Shown: piece by piece, positions 18,643-27,259 of the stretch
How positions within the stretch are numbered: the first letter of the stretch is position 1
How the letters are laid out: every line of letters begins with the position of its first letter
Assembly (NCBI RefSeq): GCF_003841505.1
Contig: NZ_REGA01000005.1
Span: 186,001-250,000 of the forward strand
Direction of reading: 5' to 3'
Origin: Natrarchaeobius chitinivorans
GTDB lineage: Archaea; Halobacteriota; Halobacteria; Halobacteriales; Natrialbaceae
Length of the DNA stretch: 64,000 nucleotides
Program-made: the position numbers and the translations under genes
The notes under the pieces: model-generated
The model's database searches: none
Told to the model about the DNA's origin: nothing
What the model saw: the letters and a program-made list of their open reading frames with translations, nothing else

Positions 18643-18724
18643 GATTGGTTTACTGTCCGTCAGTTCCGGCGCACCCGCGATCCGGGCGGCGGGTGTGCCG
18701 GTACATCGGTACAGGAATCCTGGA
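18643..18724. repeat. 82-bp palindromic repeat (family A), diverged copy
   Basis: Aligned on GGTTTACTGT at the left and ACAGGAATCC at the right it is again 82 bp. Inner arms CCGGCGCACCCGC and GCGGGTGTGCCGG pair with one G-T. The outer six bases at each end have drifted from ATACGG/CCGTAT. Confidence 0.7.
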
Positions 18725-18795
18725 ATGTTCGTCCACTATATCTGCTTGTAGAACGCTGACTCGTCTAATCAGGACTGAGAGATATTCAGAATATC

Positions 18796-18876
18796 GTGCT
18801 GGATATACAGCGCGAATGTCGTACGGACTGGGGGCCAATCGACGCGGGAGACTGAACGGTCAGTGTGGATGAAAGA
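18796..18876. repeat. Family-C AT-rich repeat, copy 1
   Basis: Carries GCTGGATATACAGCGCGAATGT, listed here as two blocks (GATATACAGCGCGAATGT and GAACGGTCAGTG), which recur in the same order at 24011-24095. The second block recurs alone at 26103-26134. Probably the remnant of a small mobile element. Confidence 0.5.
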
Positions 18877-19218
18877 GATTGCACACACCCACCCGAACTA
18901 TACTCCCGGTAGTTTTCCTTCCACGGGTGCCGACCGCTGCGGATGAGATGAAGTATATAGGCCTACGTTACCGGACGTACGGGTCATTCCGGCGATAGAC
19001 TGGTACTGGAGCAGATATGTGAATATTATAACAATACTTGTACCCGCTCGAGCAAGACCGACGTGATGGCACCAAGCCAGAACTCGAACGGCGTCCGTAC
19101 GACACGACGATCGGCGATTGCGACCATCGGCTCGGTTAGGACGGTTCAGAAGAACGACCAGTGGGTTCCGGGTGTACTACCCGAAGCATAATACTGGTGG
19201 TTCACGAACGTGGTCGAT

Positions 19219-20130
19219 ATGCCCGACGAGGAGGCAGCGGCCGAGGCCTTCGGCACGCTGTCCGATCCCACACGGATCGCGATTCTGCGGGCGTTCGCGG
19301 AGGCCCTGGACGAGCAGGGGCTCTCACCGGGCGGGTCGATGCCGGAGCTGTCCTTTTCGGCGCTGTACGATCGAGTCGAGGTCGACTCGACGTCGCGACT
19401 CTCCTATCACCTCGAGGAACTCGACGGGACGTACCTCCGGCACACCGACGATGGCTGGAAGTTTACCTACGCCGGCGAGGCGATCGTCAGGCAGTATCTC
19501 GCGGGTGCTTACGCAGGCGACATCGAGTTCGAGCCATTCGAGACCGATGGGGGCTGCCTGCACTGTGACGCCGAGGCGCTCGTGACGGACGTCGAGGACA
19601 GGATGTTGCTCCACCGGTGTGAGGAGTGTGGAGGGTGCTTCGGGAACATCCCCGTGACCCCGGCGCAGGTAACGGATCGAGGGGACGACGCCGTGCTCGA
19701 GAGCGTGAAGACGCGGACTGCAAGCTACTTTCAGCAGTTCCGCGACGGGGTCTGTGCGATCTGCGGGGGGAGCAACGATATCGAGGTCAGGGACGTCGAG
19801 GACGTTGCACCCGAGCCGCTCCGGTTCGTCGCGATCGCACGCTGCCAGAGCTGCTGGACCAGATTCAACGGCCCGCTGTCGGTATGGCTCGCCACCTATC
19901 CCGCTTCGATCGCCTTCCACTGGGATCATGGTGTCGACACCACGTCGCTGAGCACGTTCGAGATGGTGCCGCGCGTCATGGACGAGCGGTGGTCCACCGA
20001 ACGCCTCGCGTCAGACGCGTACGAAGTGACGTATCGCGTCGGCGAGAACGTCCTCCGACTGCTCGTCGACGACGACCTCTCGGTCGAGCGTGCCGAGCGC
20101 GTGCGACGCGACTCGGTCGGCGATCACTGA
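19219..20130 (+). CDS. ArsR-type winged-helix regulator with two zinc ribbons
   Basis: A 303-residue regulator. Residues about 8-90 form an ArsR-type winged helix (AFGTLSDPTRIAILRAF, then SRLSYHLEELD). Two CxxC...CxxC modules follow: CLHC with CEECGGC (about residues 115-140) and CAICGG with CQSC (about 180-215). The C-terminal 90 residues form an ungrouped domain seen in haloarchaeal proteins that sit before ABC/RND transporter genes, as here. It probably controls the downstream transporter genes. GTG at 19210 would add three residues. Confidence 0.85.
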   Translation: MPDEEAAAEAFGTLSDPTRIAILRAFAEALDEQGLSPGGSMPELSFSALYDRVEVDSTSRLSYHLEELDGTYLRHTDDGWKFTYAGEAIVRQYLAGAYAGDIEFEPFETDGGCLHCDAEALVTDVEDRMLLHRCEECGGCFGNIPVTPAQVTDRGDDAVLESVKTRTASYFQQFRDGVCAICGGSNDIEVRDVEDVAPEPLRFVAIARCQSCWTRFNGPLSVWLATYPASIAFHWDHGVDTTSLSTFEMVPRVMDERWSTERLASDAYEVTYRVGENVLRLLVDDDLSVERAERVRRDSVGDH

Positions 20131-20307
20131 TCTTTTCGAATTTCCTACTCAATAGCTGTTGAGTGATTTCGGCCCAAGAGCAGATTGGCCGAGTCACTCG
20201 CTCAGAATACCGCCGGATCTACTCAACGCTCCTTTTGAATTGGATGCGATATATGTCATTTCTTCGATAATACTTAAGAGGAAGTCCGGGTGACGTTCGG
20301 ATACGCG

Positions 20308-20709
20308 ATGAGCGCACTCGAGATGAACGACCTGACGAAGCAATACGGTGGCCGGCCGGTCGTCGTCGCGTCGCGGCGTCCGGCGGTACTGGAGCGAATC
20401 GCCGACCGTGTCGGGGTGCTGGAGGCCGGCGAACTCATCGACGTCCAGCGGGTCGACGGACGAACGGTCGACGACGAGGCGACCGTCCGGCTGCGGGTCG
20501 ATCGCGTCCCCTCGATGGACCTCGAGGCGATCCCCGGCGTCGAGTCGGCGACCGAACGGTCCGACGAGCTGATCGTTCGCGTCTCCGACGCCGACGGGAA
20601 GGCGACGATCGTACTGGAGGTTGCCCACGCGGGCGCTGCGATCCACGATCTCGCCGTCGCAGCGCTCGACGAGCCGTATCGACAGCGAACGACCGACAGC
20701 GAACGCTAA
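20308..20709 (+). pseudogene. ABC transporter ATP-binding protein with catalytic core deleted
   Basis: Only 133 residues. It opens like a full ABC ATPase (MNDLTKQYGG) and then jumps directly to the region after the D-loop (VVVASRRPAVLERIADRVGVLEAGELIDV) and the usual C-terminal regulatory part. Walker A, Q-loop, signature LSGG and Walker B are all missing, about 160 residues short, yet the frame is open. A normal partner permease gene is also absent. It is most simply an in-frame deletion remnant, though a derived regulatory role cannot be excluded. It ends 4 bp before the RND exporter. Confidence 0.75.
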
Positions 20710-20713
20710 CACC

Positions 20714-23242
20714 ATGCTACGAACGTTACTCGATCGAACTGCCGACGTCGTAACGACGCACAACTATCTGGTCGTCCTCCTCGCCCTCGTACTCACGGCG
20801 GGCCTGGTCGTCGGGATCACGAACGCCGAGATGGGCGGCGACGGCGGCTTCGCCGGCGCCGTCGAGACCGACGTCGATGAAGCGGAACAGTACATTCAGG
20901 CGAACTACGACATCGACGCGAACGATGAGGAACCGACTGCACGTTTCCCCGTCTACGTGCGAGGCGAAGGTGGAAACGCCCTTTCGGCGGACGCGTTGAT
21001 CGCGACGCTGGAGTACAAGCAGACGGTCGCCAAGGACGACGATGTCGCGGACGCTCGGACCGACGACGAGACCCTGAGCGTCGCCTCACTGGTCGGGACG
21101 CAGGCCGCCGACGATCCCGACGCCAGCATCGACGAGCAGATCGCGGCCCTGGAGGCGGCCGACGAGGACGAGGTCGCGGCCCTCGTCGAGACGACGCTCG
21201 CCGAGGATCCCCGCGCCCAGGTGCTGGTGCCCAACAACTACGAACCGGGCACCGCCGAGGCCGAGAGCACGCAGGTCGTGTTCGCGTTCGCGTCCACCGA
21301 GGACGGCGGGGCGCCCGCCGACGCGCAGTACGCGCTGGCCGACGCGGCCGCCGACCGCGAGGACTCCGAGTTCTTCACGCTCGGCGAACCGGCGATGGAC
21401 GAGATGTCCGAGACCAGCATGGAGAACACGGTTTTCCTGGTCCTCCCGGTCGTTCTCGTGTTGATCCTCGCAGTCGCTGCCTTCGCCTACCGCGACGTCG
21501 TCGACGTGGTCGTCGGGCTCGCGGGCGTGCTCGTCTCGATCCTCTGGATGTTCGGCATCCTGGGCTGGCTCGGCGTCGAGGTCGGGCCCGCGGTCGTGAT
21601 CGGCCCGGTCCTGATCGCGGGACTGTCGATCGACTACGGGTTCCACGTCTTTACGCGGTATCGCGAGGAGCGGGGACCGGACGAAGCGATTCGACCCCCG
21701 ATGGCGCGCGGACTGCGCTCGGTCACGGTCGCGTTCGGACTCGTGACGATCACCGCCGGAATCGGCTTCCTGGCGAACGTCGTCAATCCCGTCGACACCC
21801 TGCGGAATCTCGGGATCGCGATCACGCTCGGGGTCGTCTCCGCGTTCGTGATCTTCGTCACCCTAGTGCCCGCGCTGAAGGTCACGATCGACGACGCTCT
21901 CGAGCGGCTCGGCCTGGACCGCCGCAAGCGGCCGCTGGGCGCCGGGTCCTACGTGGGTCCGGCTCTCTCGAGTACGGTGACGCTGGCCCATCGAGTGGCC
22001 CCCGTCGTAATCGTCGTCGCGCTCCTCGTCGCGGCGGGCGGTGCGGCTGCCTGGACGGCCCTCGACGAGGAGACCATGGGCGCCGAAAACCCCGACGTCG
22101 CCGAGTGGAAGCAGGAGCTTCCCGGCCCGGTGGGGTGGGAGGAAAACGAGGCGATGGCGAATCAGGAGTACGTCGGCGACCAGTTCCGGAGTGCCGCCGC
22201 CGACGAGGGCGACCGCGTCCAGATCCTCGTCGAGAAATCGGTGACCGACGACGACGCGCTGTACGCTCTGGAGAAGGGTGTCGACGAGGGCGTCGATCGC
22301 GGCGCCTTCGCCGAGGGGCGCGTCGACACCATCGAGACGCCGACGACCGTGACCCACGAGGTCGCCGCCGAGAACGACGAGTTCGCGGATACGGTCGAAG
22401 CCGCCGACACGACCGGAGACGGTGTCCCCGACAGCGATCTCGAGGCGGTGTACGACCACCTCTACGAGGTCGCCCCGGATCGGGCGAGTGCGGTGATCGA
22501 GCGCGAAGATGGCGAGTACCAGTCGTTGCGGGCGATCGGGCCGCCCCAGGCTGCCGACGGTCCGGCGATCGACGGCGACCGGGCCGCGAACCTGTTCGCG
22601 GTCGGTGAGGCGATCGAGGCCGAGGGCGGGGACCTGGAGGCGACCGTTGTCAGCGAGGCAACCACCGAGCATGCGGCGATCGAGCGGATCACCGACGGCA
22701 TCGTCCGCGTGATGATCCTCGCCGTGGGCGCGGTGTTCCTGACGCTGGTCGCCGTCTACCGGCGGGCACATGGGAGCGTCACGCTCGGCGCGCTGACGGC
22801 CATGCCCGTCGCACTCGTCCTCGGGTACGTCGTTGGCGGGATGTATCTGCTGGACGTCCCGCTGAACTTCCTGACGGCGCTGCTGGTTAGCCTGGTGATC
22901 GGCATCGGCATCGACTACTCAATCCACCTCAGCGACCGGTTTGCACACGAGCGCGCCCGCGGTCGAACCGACATCGAGGCCCTCGAGACGGCAGTCACCG
23001 GCACCGGCGGCGCGCTCCTCGGGAGCATGTCGACCTCGGTCGCCGCCTTCGTCGGCATGCTGATCCACCCTGATCCGTCCTTCCAGAACTTCGCGACGTT
23101 GGTCGTCTTAGCGATGATCGCCGCGTTTGTCGCGAGCGTGGTTGTCCTGCCGAGTCTGTTGTACCTGTGGGCGCGCCACGGGAGAACCGAACAGGCGGTC
23201 GATGACGTAGACTCTGACGTTGCGGTGTCCACTCAGGACTGA
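20714..23242 (+). CDS. RND superfamily exporter, MMPL/HAE3-like
   Basis: An 842-residue membrane transporter with the duplicated RND layout: a single N-terminal span (about 15-35), a large exterior domain, five to six spans (about 235-410), another single span (about 430), a second exterior domain, and a last block of spans (about 665-825). The signature GLSIDYGFHVFTRYREERG and its repeat GIGIDYSIHLSDRFAHERARG, each with a conserved Asp, are typical of MMPL and patched-like permeases. It probably exports lipids or hydrophobic compounds by proton exchange. It is the only intact transporter of this cluster. Confidence 0.9.
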   Translation: MLRTLLDRTADVVTTHNYLVVLLALVLTAGLVVGITNAEMGGDGGFAGAVETDVDEAEQYIQANYDIDANDEEPTARFPVYVRGEGGNALSADALIATLEYKQTVAKDDDVADARTDDETLSVASLVGTQAADDPDASIDEQIAALEAADEDEVAALVETTLAEDPRAQVLVPNNYEPGTAEAESTQVVFAFASTEDGGAPADAQYALADAAADREDSEFFTLGEPAMDEMSETSMENTVFLVLPVVLVLILAVAAFAYRDVVDVVVGLAGVLVSILWMFGILGWLGVEVGPAVVIGPVLIAGLSIDYGFHVFTRYREERGPDEAIRPPMARGLRSVTVAFGLVTITAGIGFLANVVNPVDTLRNLGIAITLGVVSAFVIFVTLVPALKVTIDDALERLGLDRRKRPLGAGSYVGPALSSTVTLAHRVAPVVIVVALLVAAGGAAAWTALDEETMGAENPDVAEWKQELPGPVGWEENEAMANQEYVGDQFRSAAADEGDRVQILVEKSVTDDDALYALEKGVDEGVDRGAFAEGRVDTIETPTTVTHEVAAENDEFADTVEAADTTGDGVPDSDLEAVYDHLYEVAPDRASAVIEREDGEYQSLRAIGPPQAADGPAIDGDRAANLFAVGEAIEAEGGDLEATVVSEATTEHAAIERITDGIVRVMILAVGAVFLTLVAVYRRAHGSVTLGALTAMPVALVLGYVVGGMYLLDVPLNFLTALLVSLVIGIGIDYSIHLSDRFAHERARGRTDIEALETAVTGTGGALLGSMSTSVAAFVGMLIHPDPSFQNFATLVVLAMIAAFVASVVVLPSLLYLWARHGRTEQAVDDVDSDVAVSTQD

Positions 23243-23509
23243 GACGGACGGCCGTAACTCCCTCTCTCGCCAGCTGACATCCGAATCGGAAGCGTTCCAG
23301 CCGCGAATATAAGGGCCAACAGCACGCCTACCGCTGCGAGATACACGCTCTATATCGGTCACTCCTCTGAATTTATCTAAGCAAACCATCACGAAAAGAA
23401 TAATGAATGCAACGCGCATATCGTTCACCGGTTGCTCCCCGTGCAGCCTGTACAAATTCGTCACCAATTGACGGTATGTGCTTGGTCAACGTAGCGAGAC
23501 AGGCTACCT

Positions 23510-23935
23510 ATGGCACAAGCAAAACCAGACACCGAACAACTCGTGAGAGACTATGGAGAGATGTGGAACGAACAGGACTTCGCGAAGATACCAGACCTCG
23601 TCTCGGAGTCAGTCGTCGTGTCTCATCCAAGCATGCCTGACGGTGAGGTACAGGGACACGAGGGGTTAGAAGAGTGGATGCACGAGGTCACGACTGGCTT
23701 CCCCGACGTTCAGGTGGAAATCATAGATCTTCTTGCTAGTGACGAGATAGTAATGGTTGAAGTGAACTATGCGATGACCCACGAGGGAGAATTCAACGAA
23801 ATCCCAGCGACTGGACGGACAGTCGACATGAAAGGAATGTCTAAATTTGAAATAGAAGATGGTAAAATAAAAGAACACCGAGAGTACATCGACCGACAGG
23901 AGTCCTTCGACCAGCTTGGACTTACAGACGGCTAA
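23510..23935 (+). CDS. SnoaL-like / ester cyclase-family protein
   Basis: A 141-residue protein with the NTF2-like SnoaL fold pattern: VRDYGEMWNEQD at residues 13-24, VQGHEGLEEWM, FPDVQVEIIDLLA and a final KFEIEDGKIKEHREYIDRQ. Family members include polyketide cyclases and many small proteins of unknown role. Codon use is more AT-rich than in neighbouring genes, which suggests later acquisition. Leaderless or short-leader start with ATG at 23510. Confidence 0.75.
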   Translation: MAQAKPDTEQLVRDYGEMWNEQDFAKIPDLVSESVVVSHPSMPDGEVQGHEGLEEWMHEVTTGFPDVQVEIIDLLASDEIVMVEVNYAMTHEGEFNEIPATGRTVDMKGMSKFEIEDGKIKEHREYIDRQESFDQLGLTDG

Positions 23936-23961
23936 GATCAGTCCGCTACTGAGCATATCCT

Positions 23962-24000
23962 CTCTATTCAGCAGCCATCTTCTGACAGAATCTGAGTAAA
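23962..24000. repeat. Family-C related repeat (partial)
   Basis: CTCTATTCAGCAGCC followed by a diverged tail to GAGTAAA, matching the right part of the repeat at 27874-27955. Lies just after a SnoaL-like gene. Confidence 0.45.
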
Positions 24001-24010
24001 ACGTTCAGTC

Positions 24011-24095
24011 TCTGCTGAATATACAGCGCGAATGTTTCACAAGCTTCGGTTCGCTCTACGAACGTGGTGAACGATCAGTGCAGGCGAACAATATA
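24011..24095. repeat. Family-C AT-rich repeat, copy 2
   Basis: GCTGAATATACAGCGCGAAT and, 50 bp on, GAACGATCAGTGCAGGCGAA; same blocks and order as 18796-18876. Confidence 0.5.
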
Positions 24096-24141
24096 CCGCA
24101 TCCACCAACAGAGACAAGCGTCTGTGTCTATCATAGGGTCT

Positions 24142-24390
24142 ATGGATGATTCTGACGAGCCGCCGGGTTCTGACTCTGATATGGTCGTGAATCGGGGTGA
24201 AACGTACGACCACGCCGAACACGGCCAAGTTGAAGTTACAGGGATTTGGAAGGGCGTTGAGCAAGTTGACAAGGCCCGCCATACGGATGAGAAGGATGTG
24301 TTCATCGTCCGGTATTCGGCTGAAATCAACGGAGAGGAGGTTGATGAACTCACAGATACGTTGGACGAATTTCTTGAATCAGTTGAATAA
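24142..24390 (+). CDS. Small acidic haloarchaeal protein, unknown function
   Basis: An 82-residue acidic protein starting MDDSDEPPGSDSDMVV. The middle (YDHAEHGQVEVTGIWKGVEQV) looks like a small beta-rich fold and the end (VDELTDTLDEFLESVE) a helix. I do not recognise a family. It lies alone in the AT-richer accessory stretch between family-C repeats. The start follows a family-C block by about 50 bp. Confidence 0.6.
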   Translation: MDDSDEPPGSDSDMVVNRGETYDHAEHGQVEVTGIWKGVEQVDKARHTDEKDVFIVRYSAEINGEEVDELTDTLDEFLESVE

Positions 24391-24469
24391 TCAAGGTCTA
24401 TGTCCGACCGTTCTTCTCTTTTGAAGGTCACCGGTCAGTTCACAGGTCTACTAAGCGGGTGACACATCC

Positions 24470-24502
24470 GTTTCAGTGAGAAACAAACGAACCCGTCGTC
24501 CT
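24470..24502. repeat. Family-C related repeat (partial)
   Basis: GAAACAAACGAACCCGTCGT matches GAAACAAACGAAGTCGTCGT inside the repeat at 27874-27955. Confidence 0.45.
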
Positions 24503-24582
24503 GACCCCATCCTCTGAATCGGTTATGGTGTTCCTGCCAGTAACCAATCAGTTCGTTCAGTGAGTGCCGACCGTGCTCCGAT

Positions 24583-24936
24583 CTACGGCCAATCTGCCGG
24601 AAGCTCGTCCTCGTGGTCGATCATCAACTCGACGAGTGGCTCGATCTCGTCGAAGCTCGGCCCGTGCGTAATCGTCTTCGAGTGGGGGTTCCACTCGATA
24701 AAGTCCGCTTCGTCGAGCTTCGGGAGGTGACTGTGGTGTAGCCTCGGCAAGACGTCCTCGCGTCGCCCGTTGGGGGCGAAGTCCCGTGGAACGAACTCGG
24801 CGTCCTCGCTCGGATTCGTGTCGGCAAGCGCCGTCAGGATGCGACGCCGGGGGGGCTTGCTGAGGACGTCGAAAAGTTCGTCGAGCGTGGCACGCTCCCG
24901 TTGAACGGTCGTATCGTGTGATGAATGGTCGGTCAT
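24583..24936 (-). CDS. DUF7344-like winged-helix protein
   Basis: A 117-residue protein with the haloarchaeal winged-helix layout LFDVLSKPPRRRILTALADTN, then LHHSHLPKLDEADFIEWNP. These proteins are named DUF7344 in recent annotation (from memory) and often accompany HalOD1 proteins or signalling genes. The ATG at 24936 starts at MTDHSSHDT; upstream in-frame residues are basic and unlike the rest. A similar gene is found at 27252-27641, and a more distant one at 55578-55943. Confidence 0.72.
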   Translation of the reverse strand: MTDHSSHDTTVQRERATLDELFDVLSKPPRRRILTALADTNPSEDAEFVPRDFAPNGRREDVLPRLHHSHLPKLDEADFIEWNPHSKTITHGPSFDEIEPLVELMIDHEDELPADWP

Positions 24937-25118
24937 ATGTTGCCGAGGAACAGATGGGCTTGTCTCGCCGCCCCATCTGACTCGTTCTGGAAGTTTGCGC
25001 CAATCCGCAAAAGAGTTGTGGGAAAACGCAACTCGTGGGAAGGGATTTTCACATTTCACGCCCAATAATCCGCTAATTCTGCACTTTCATCAAGTAATTC
25101 GACAGTCTGCCGGTCTGA

Positions 25119-25595
25119 TTACTCTTTGTCTTTCTCGAACTCGAACTCCGCCCAGGGGCGGGTGTAGTGGTTGGTGATAATTTCGGAGGACTCGATACTG
25201 AAGCCCCGCTTAGCGAGGTCGTTGGTGATTTGGGTCAGGTCTCGGGTGTCCGTGGCAACGACCTCGACGTAGATGTTGCGTTTGCTGGTGAGCATCTCGC
25301 GGACGTCAACGACCCCGTGCTGATCCAGTATGGAGGCGGCCAGCTCTTCGCGCTCGTCGGCGGGGGCGCTACAGACGAACAACACGTGCAGCGGGTAGTT
25401 CGCCTTCTCGTAGTTGATCTTCGGGTAGTACCCCTCGATGACGCCTGTCTTTTCCAGATCTTCGATGCGGTTGCGGACGGTACTGGCAGCGACGTTGACC
25501 TGCTCTGCAATCTCGGCGATCGTGATGTTCCGTGCGTCCTCCTGAAGCAAAAACAGGATACCGCGATCGACGTCGTCGAGTGCGACTTCGCTCAT
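25119..25595 (-). CDS. Lrp/AsnC family transcriptional regulator
   Basis: A 158-residue regulator. Residues 5-65 hold the AsnC-type helix-turn-helix (LDDVDRGILFLLQEDARN, then NVAASTVRNRIEDLEKTGVI). Residues about 70-150 form a RAM-like ligand-binding half, with YVEVVATDTRDLTQI. It is divergent from a HalOD1 gene at 25795 with a 199-bp AT-rich spacer. Effector unknown; a specific amino acid cannot be inferred. Confidence 0.85.
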   Translation of the reverse strand: MSEVALDDVDRGILFLLQEDARNITIAEIAEQVNVAASTVRNRIEDLEKTGVIEGYYPKINYEKANYPLHVLFVCSAPADEREELAASILDQHGVVDVREMLTSKRNIYVEVVATDTRDLTQITNDLAKRGFSIESSEIITNHYTRPWAEFEFEKDKE

Positions 25596-25794
25596 GAGTT
25601 ATACAGACCCGCTGTCTGTATGAATCTTCGTCCATAGTGCGGGAATCCCACCCTTGGTGTCTCACACGGCGAGGACAACGGACTGAGACTGCCTTCCCGA
25701 ACAGATAACTGCGATTTTTGCACATCTGTGAGGGATATTTGCGAAAACGGCATTTTCGAGCCAACATATATACACCATCGCAGCCTAGCGGTAG

Positions 25795-26076
25795 ATGATG
25801 GTATCCCATACGCCGTCGTATCGGGTGGTCGAGGCGGTAGCCCAGAAGGAGGGAGTCTCGCCGAGCGAGTTATCCCCACCACTGTTCAGCGTCGTCAATC
25901 CAGAAGCACTGGACGCACTCGTTCAAGAGGATGCGGACTCGAACACCAGCCAGGTCAAGGTTGAGTTCACGTACCTGGATTACGTAGTTGAGATCCGGAA
26001 CGGGCCCACAGTGAGCGTCTCGGCTCAGAAGGGAGACGCATCGATGGAGAATCCCAAGTCCGTAGCCGAACAGTGA
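25795..26076 (+). CDS. HalOD1 output domain protein
   Basis: A 93-residue haloarchaeal HalOD1 protein: YRVVEAVAQKEGVSPSELSPPLFSVV, then FTYLDYVVEIRNG. HalOD1 is proposed as an output domain in haloarchaeal signalling; no biochemical activity is established. Adjacent ATGs at 25795 and 25798 are both possible. Divergent from the Lrp-type regulator. Confidence 0.8.
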   Translation: MMVSHTPSYRVVEAVAQKEGVSPSELSPPLFSVVNPEALDALVQEDADSNTSQVKVEFTYLDYVVEIRNGPTVSVSAQKGDASMENPKSVAEQ

Positions 26077-26102
26077 GCCAGCTTCGAGGAATAATTCCCT
26101 CG

Positions 26103-26134
26103 GAATGTCGAACGTTCAGTATAGGCGAAGAATC
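26103..26134. repeat. Family-C repeat, short copy
   Basis: GAACGTTCAGTATAGGCGAA, the second block of the family-C repeats, lies just past the HalOD1 gene. Confidence 0.4.
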
Positions 26135-26286
26135 TAACGATGCGTGCTGTGATCTTTCCCCTAACTGGTAGGAGACCTGTGCAGGACTTAGAGTCTGACT
26201 TCAACCTGGCAAGAATTCCGGTCCAGAGCAAAGTGATTGAATCAAGTATGGTCGCATATCTTCTACCGCGTCACTTTGCCCGAGGT

Positions 26287-27029
26287 GGCACTGTCTAGAT
26301 GAGAGTTTGAGGAATGAGCAGGTGGTGGCGAGAAGTGCCTATGCAACTCGCCAACCTGCTCAGAGAGACCTTAGATGTGGATTGTGATGAGGTTTGGGAG
26401 AACGAGCGCACCCCGACACCCGTCAGGGTGTTCGGGGTGCGCCTACATTCGATGGGACTGTCGGTTCGGGAGGTTGTTGCAGTGCTCGAATTACTCGGTA
26501 TTGACCGTTCTCACGGCGCAATCTGGAACTGGACACACAAACTCTCGGCGGCACAGAGCGACCCGCCGACGGCAGCGCCGTCGCGGGTCGCGGTCGATGA
26601 GAAACAAATCAAGGTAGACGGCGAGAAAAAGTGGTTGTACGCCGCGATCGACACAGAATCGAAGCTACTGCTCGAGATCGACGTATACAGCCGCCGCGGG
26701 ACTGACCCCGCGGCGGCGTTCTTGCACCGTCTCACCGAGAAACATGATCTTGCCGAGACAGAGTTTCTCGTCGATGCAGGCGGCTATCTGACTGCCCTCG
26801 CTCGCCACGAATTGAGCGGTCAGCTCAACTACAGCGACCGAAACCACGTCGAAAAGTGGTTTCAGACAGTCTCAATGCGAATCGACCGCTTTCACGCCTT
26901 CTGGCGGGGCAGTCCAGCCAGCGCACGCCGCTGGCTGAGACGCTTCAGACACCACTACAACCACGATCGACCGAATCAAGCGCTGAATGGCCGAACACCA
27001 GCCGAAGAGGTGCTGAACTAGACAGTGCC
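26287..27029 (+). mobile_element. IS6-family insertion sequence with intact ends and 8-bp target duplication
   Basis: A 743-bp element. Perfect 12-bp terminal inverted repeats GGCACTGTCTAG (26287-26298) and CTAGACAGTGCC (27018-27029) enclose one transposase gene. The target duplication CCCGAGGT is present at 26279-26286 and 27030-27037. An 8-bp duplication is the expected size for IS6, and its perfect state points to a recent insertion. It landed inside the last codons of a HalOD1 gene on the minus strand. Confidence 0.95.
26341..27021 (+). CDS. IS6-family transposase
   Basis: A 226-residue DDE transposase. The N-terminal helix-turn-helix region includes MGLSVREVVAVLELLG and DRSHGAIWNWTHK. 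The catalytic triad is visible as VAVDEKQIKVDG, FLVDAGGYLTAL and RNHVEKWFQTVSMRID. The C-terminal HHYNHDRPNQALNGRTPAE is typical of the family. It fills the element and its stop overlaps the right inverted repeat. An ATG at 26314 would add nine residues. Appears intact. Confidence 0.93.
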   Translation: MQLANLLRETLDVDCDEVWENERTPTPVRVFGVRLHSMGLSVREVVAVLELLGIDRSHGAIWNWTHKLSAAQSDPPTAAPSRVAVDEKQIKVDGEKKWLYAAIDTESKLLLEIDVYSRRGTDPAAAFLHRLTEKHDLAETEFLVDAGGYLTALARHELSGQLNYSDRNHVEKWFQTVSMRIDRFHAFWRGSPASARRWLRRFRHHYNHDRPNQALNGRTPAEEVLN

Positions 27030-27259
27030 CCCGAGGTATACAGTTCTCCGTCAACGAATATCTGTTCGTCCTGGGTCATGGTGACTTGATAATCAGCATA
27101 TTGGAACGTAAAGCTCCATTCGCCCTTTTCTCGCCCAGATAGATTCTCTAACATTCCTGGGTCGATGTATGTGTAAAGCGGGTCGAGTTCTTCTTGATCC
27201 ACGCCATCCGCGTTGGCTATCGCTTCGACGACTTTGACGACGAGGTCAGTCTCAGCCAT
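26945..27259 (-). CDS. HalOD1 protein with its C-terminus replaced by IS6 sequence
   Basis: Residues 1-77 are a normal HalOD1 protein (VVKVVEAIANADGVDQEELDPLY, read in parts, then FTFQYADYQVTM). At 27037 the frame enters the IS6 target duplication and then reads 27 residues from the IS before stopping. Removing the IS and one duplication gives an ending of four residues (KVTR) and a TAG at 26263-26265, that is, an 81-residue protein of normal length. The protein is thus only slightly changed at its tail. Its start overlaps the stop of the upstream DUF7344-like gene by 8 bp, so the two form an operon. Confidence 0.8.
   Translation of the reverse strand: MAETDLVVKVVEAIANADGVDQEELDPLYTYIDPGMLENLSGREKGEWSFTFQYADYQVTMTQDEQIFVDGELYTSGALSSSAPLRLVFGHSALDSVDRGCSGV

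Larger units (their letters stand above)
18508..19218. other. Repeat-rich intergenic region
   Basis: Over 700 bp between divergent genes. It contains a family-B copy (18582-18642), an 82-bp family-A copy (18643-18724) and a family-C sequence (18796-18876). An AT-rich stretch near 19020-19040 (AATATTATAACAATACTT) is probably promoter DNA. No gene is supported. Confidence 0.6.

Noticed and set aside
19022-19040. ACAATACT as a further regulon site
   Set aside because: A partial match in an AT-rich promoter; ACAATATA at 24088 and 27753 are similar. None is next to a sulfur gene, so they were not counted.
26945-27259. HalOD1 gene as a pseudogene
   Set aside because: The IS removed only the last four residues; the domain is complete and the frame is open, so it is kept as a coding gene.
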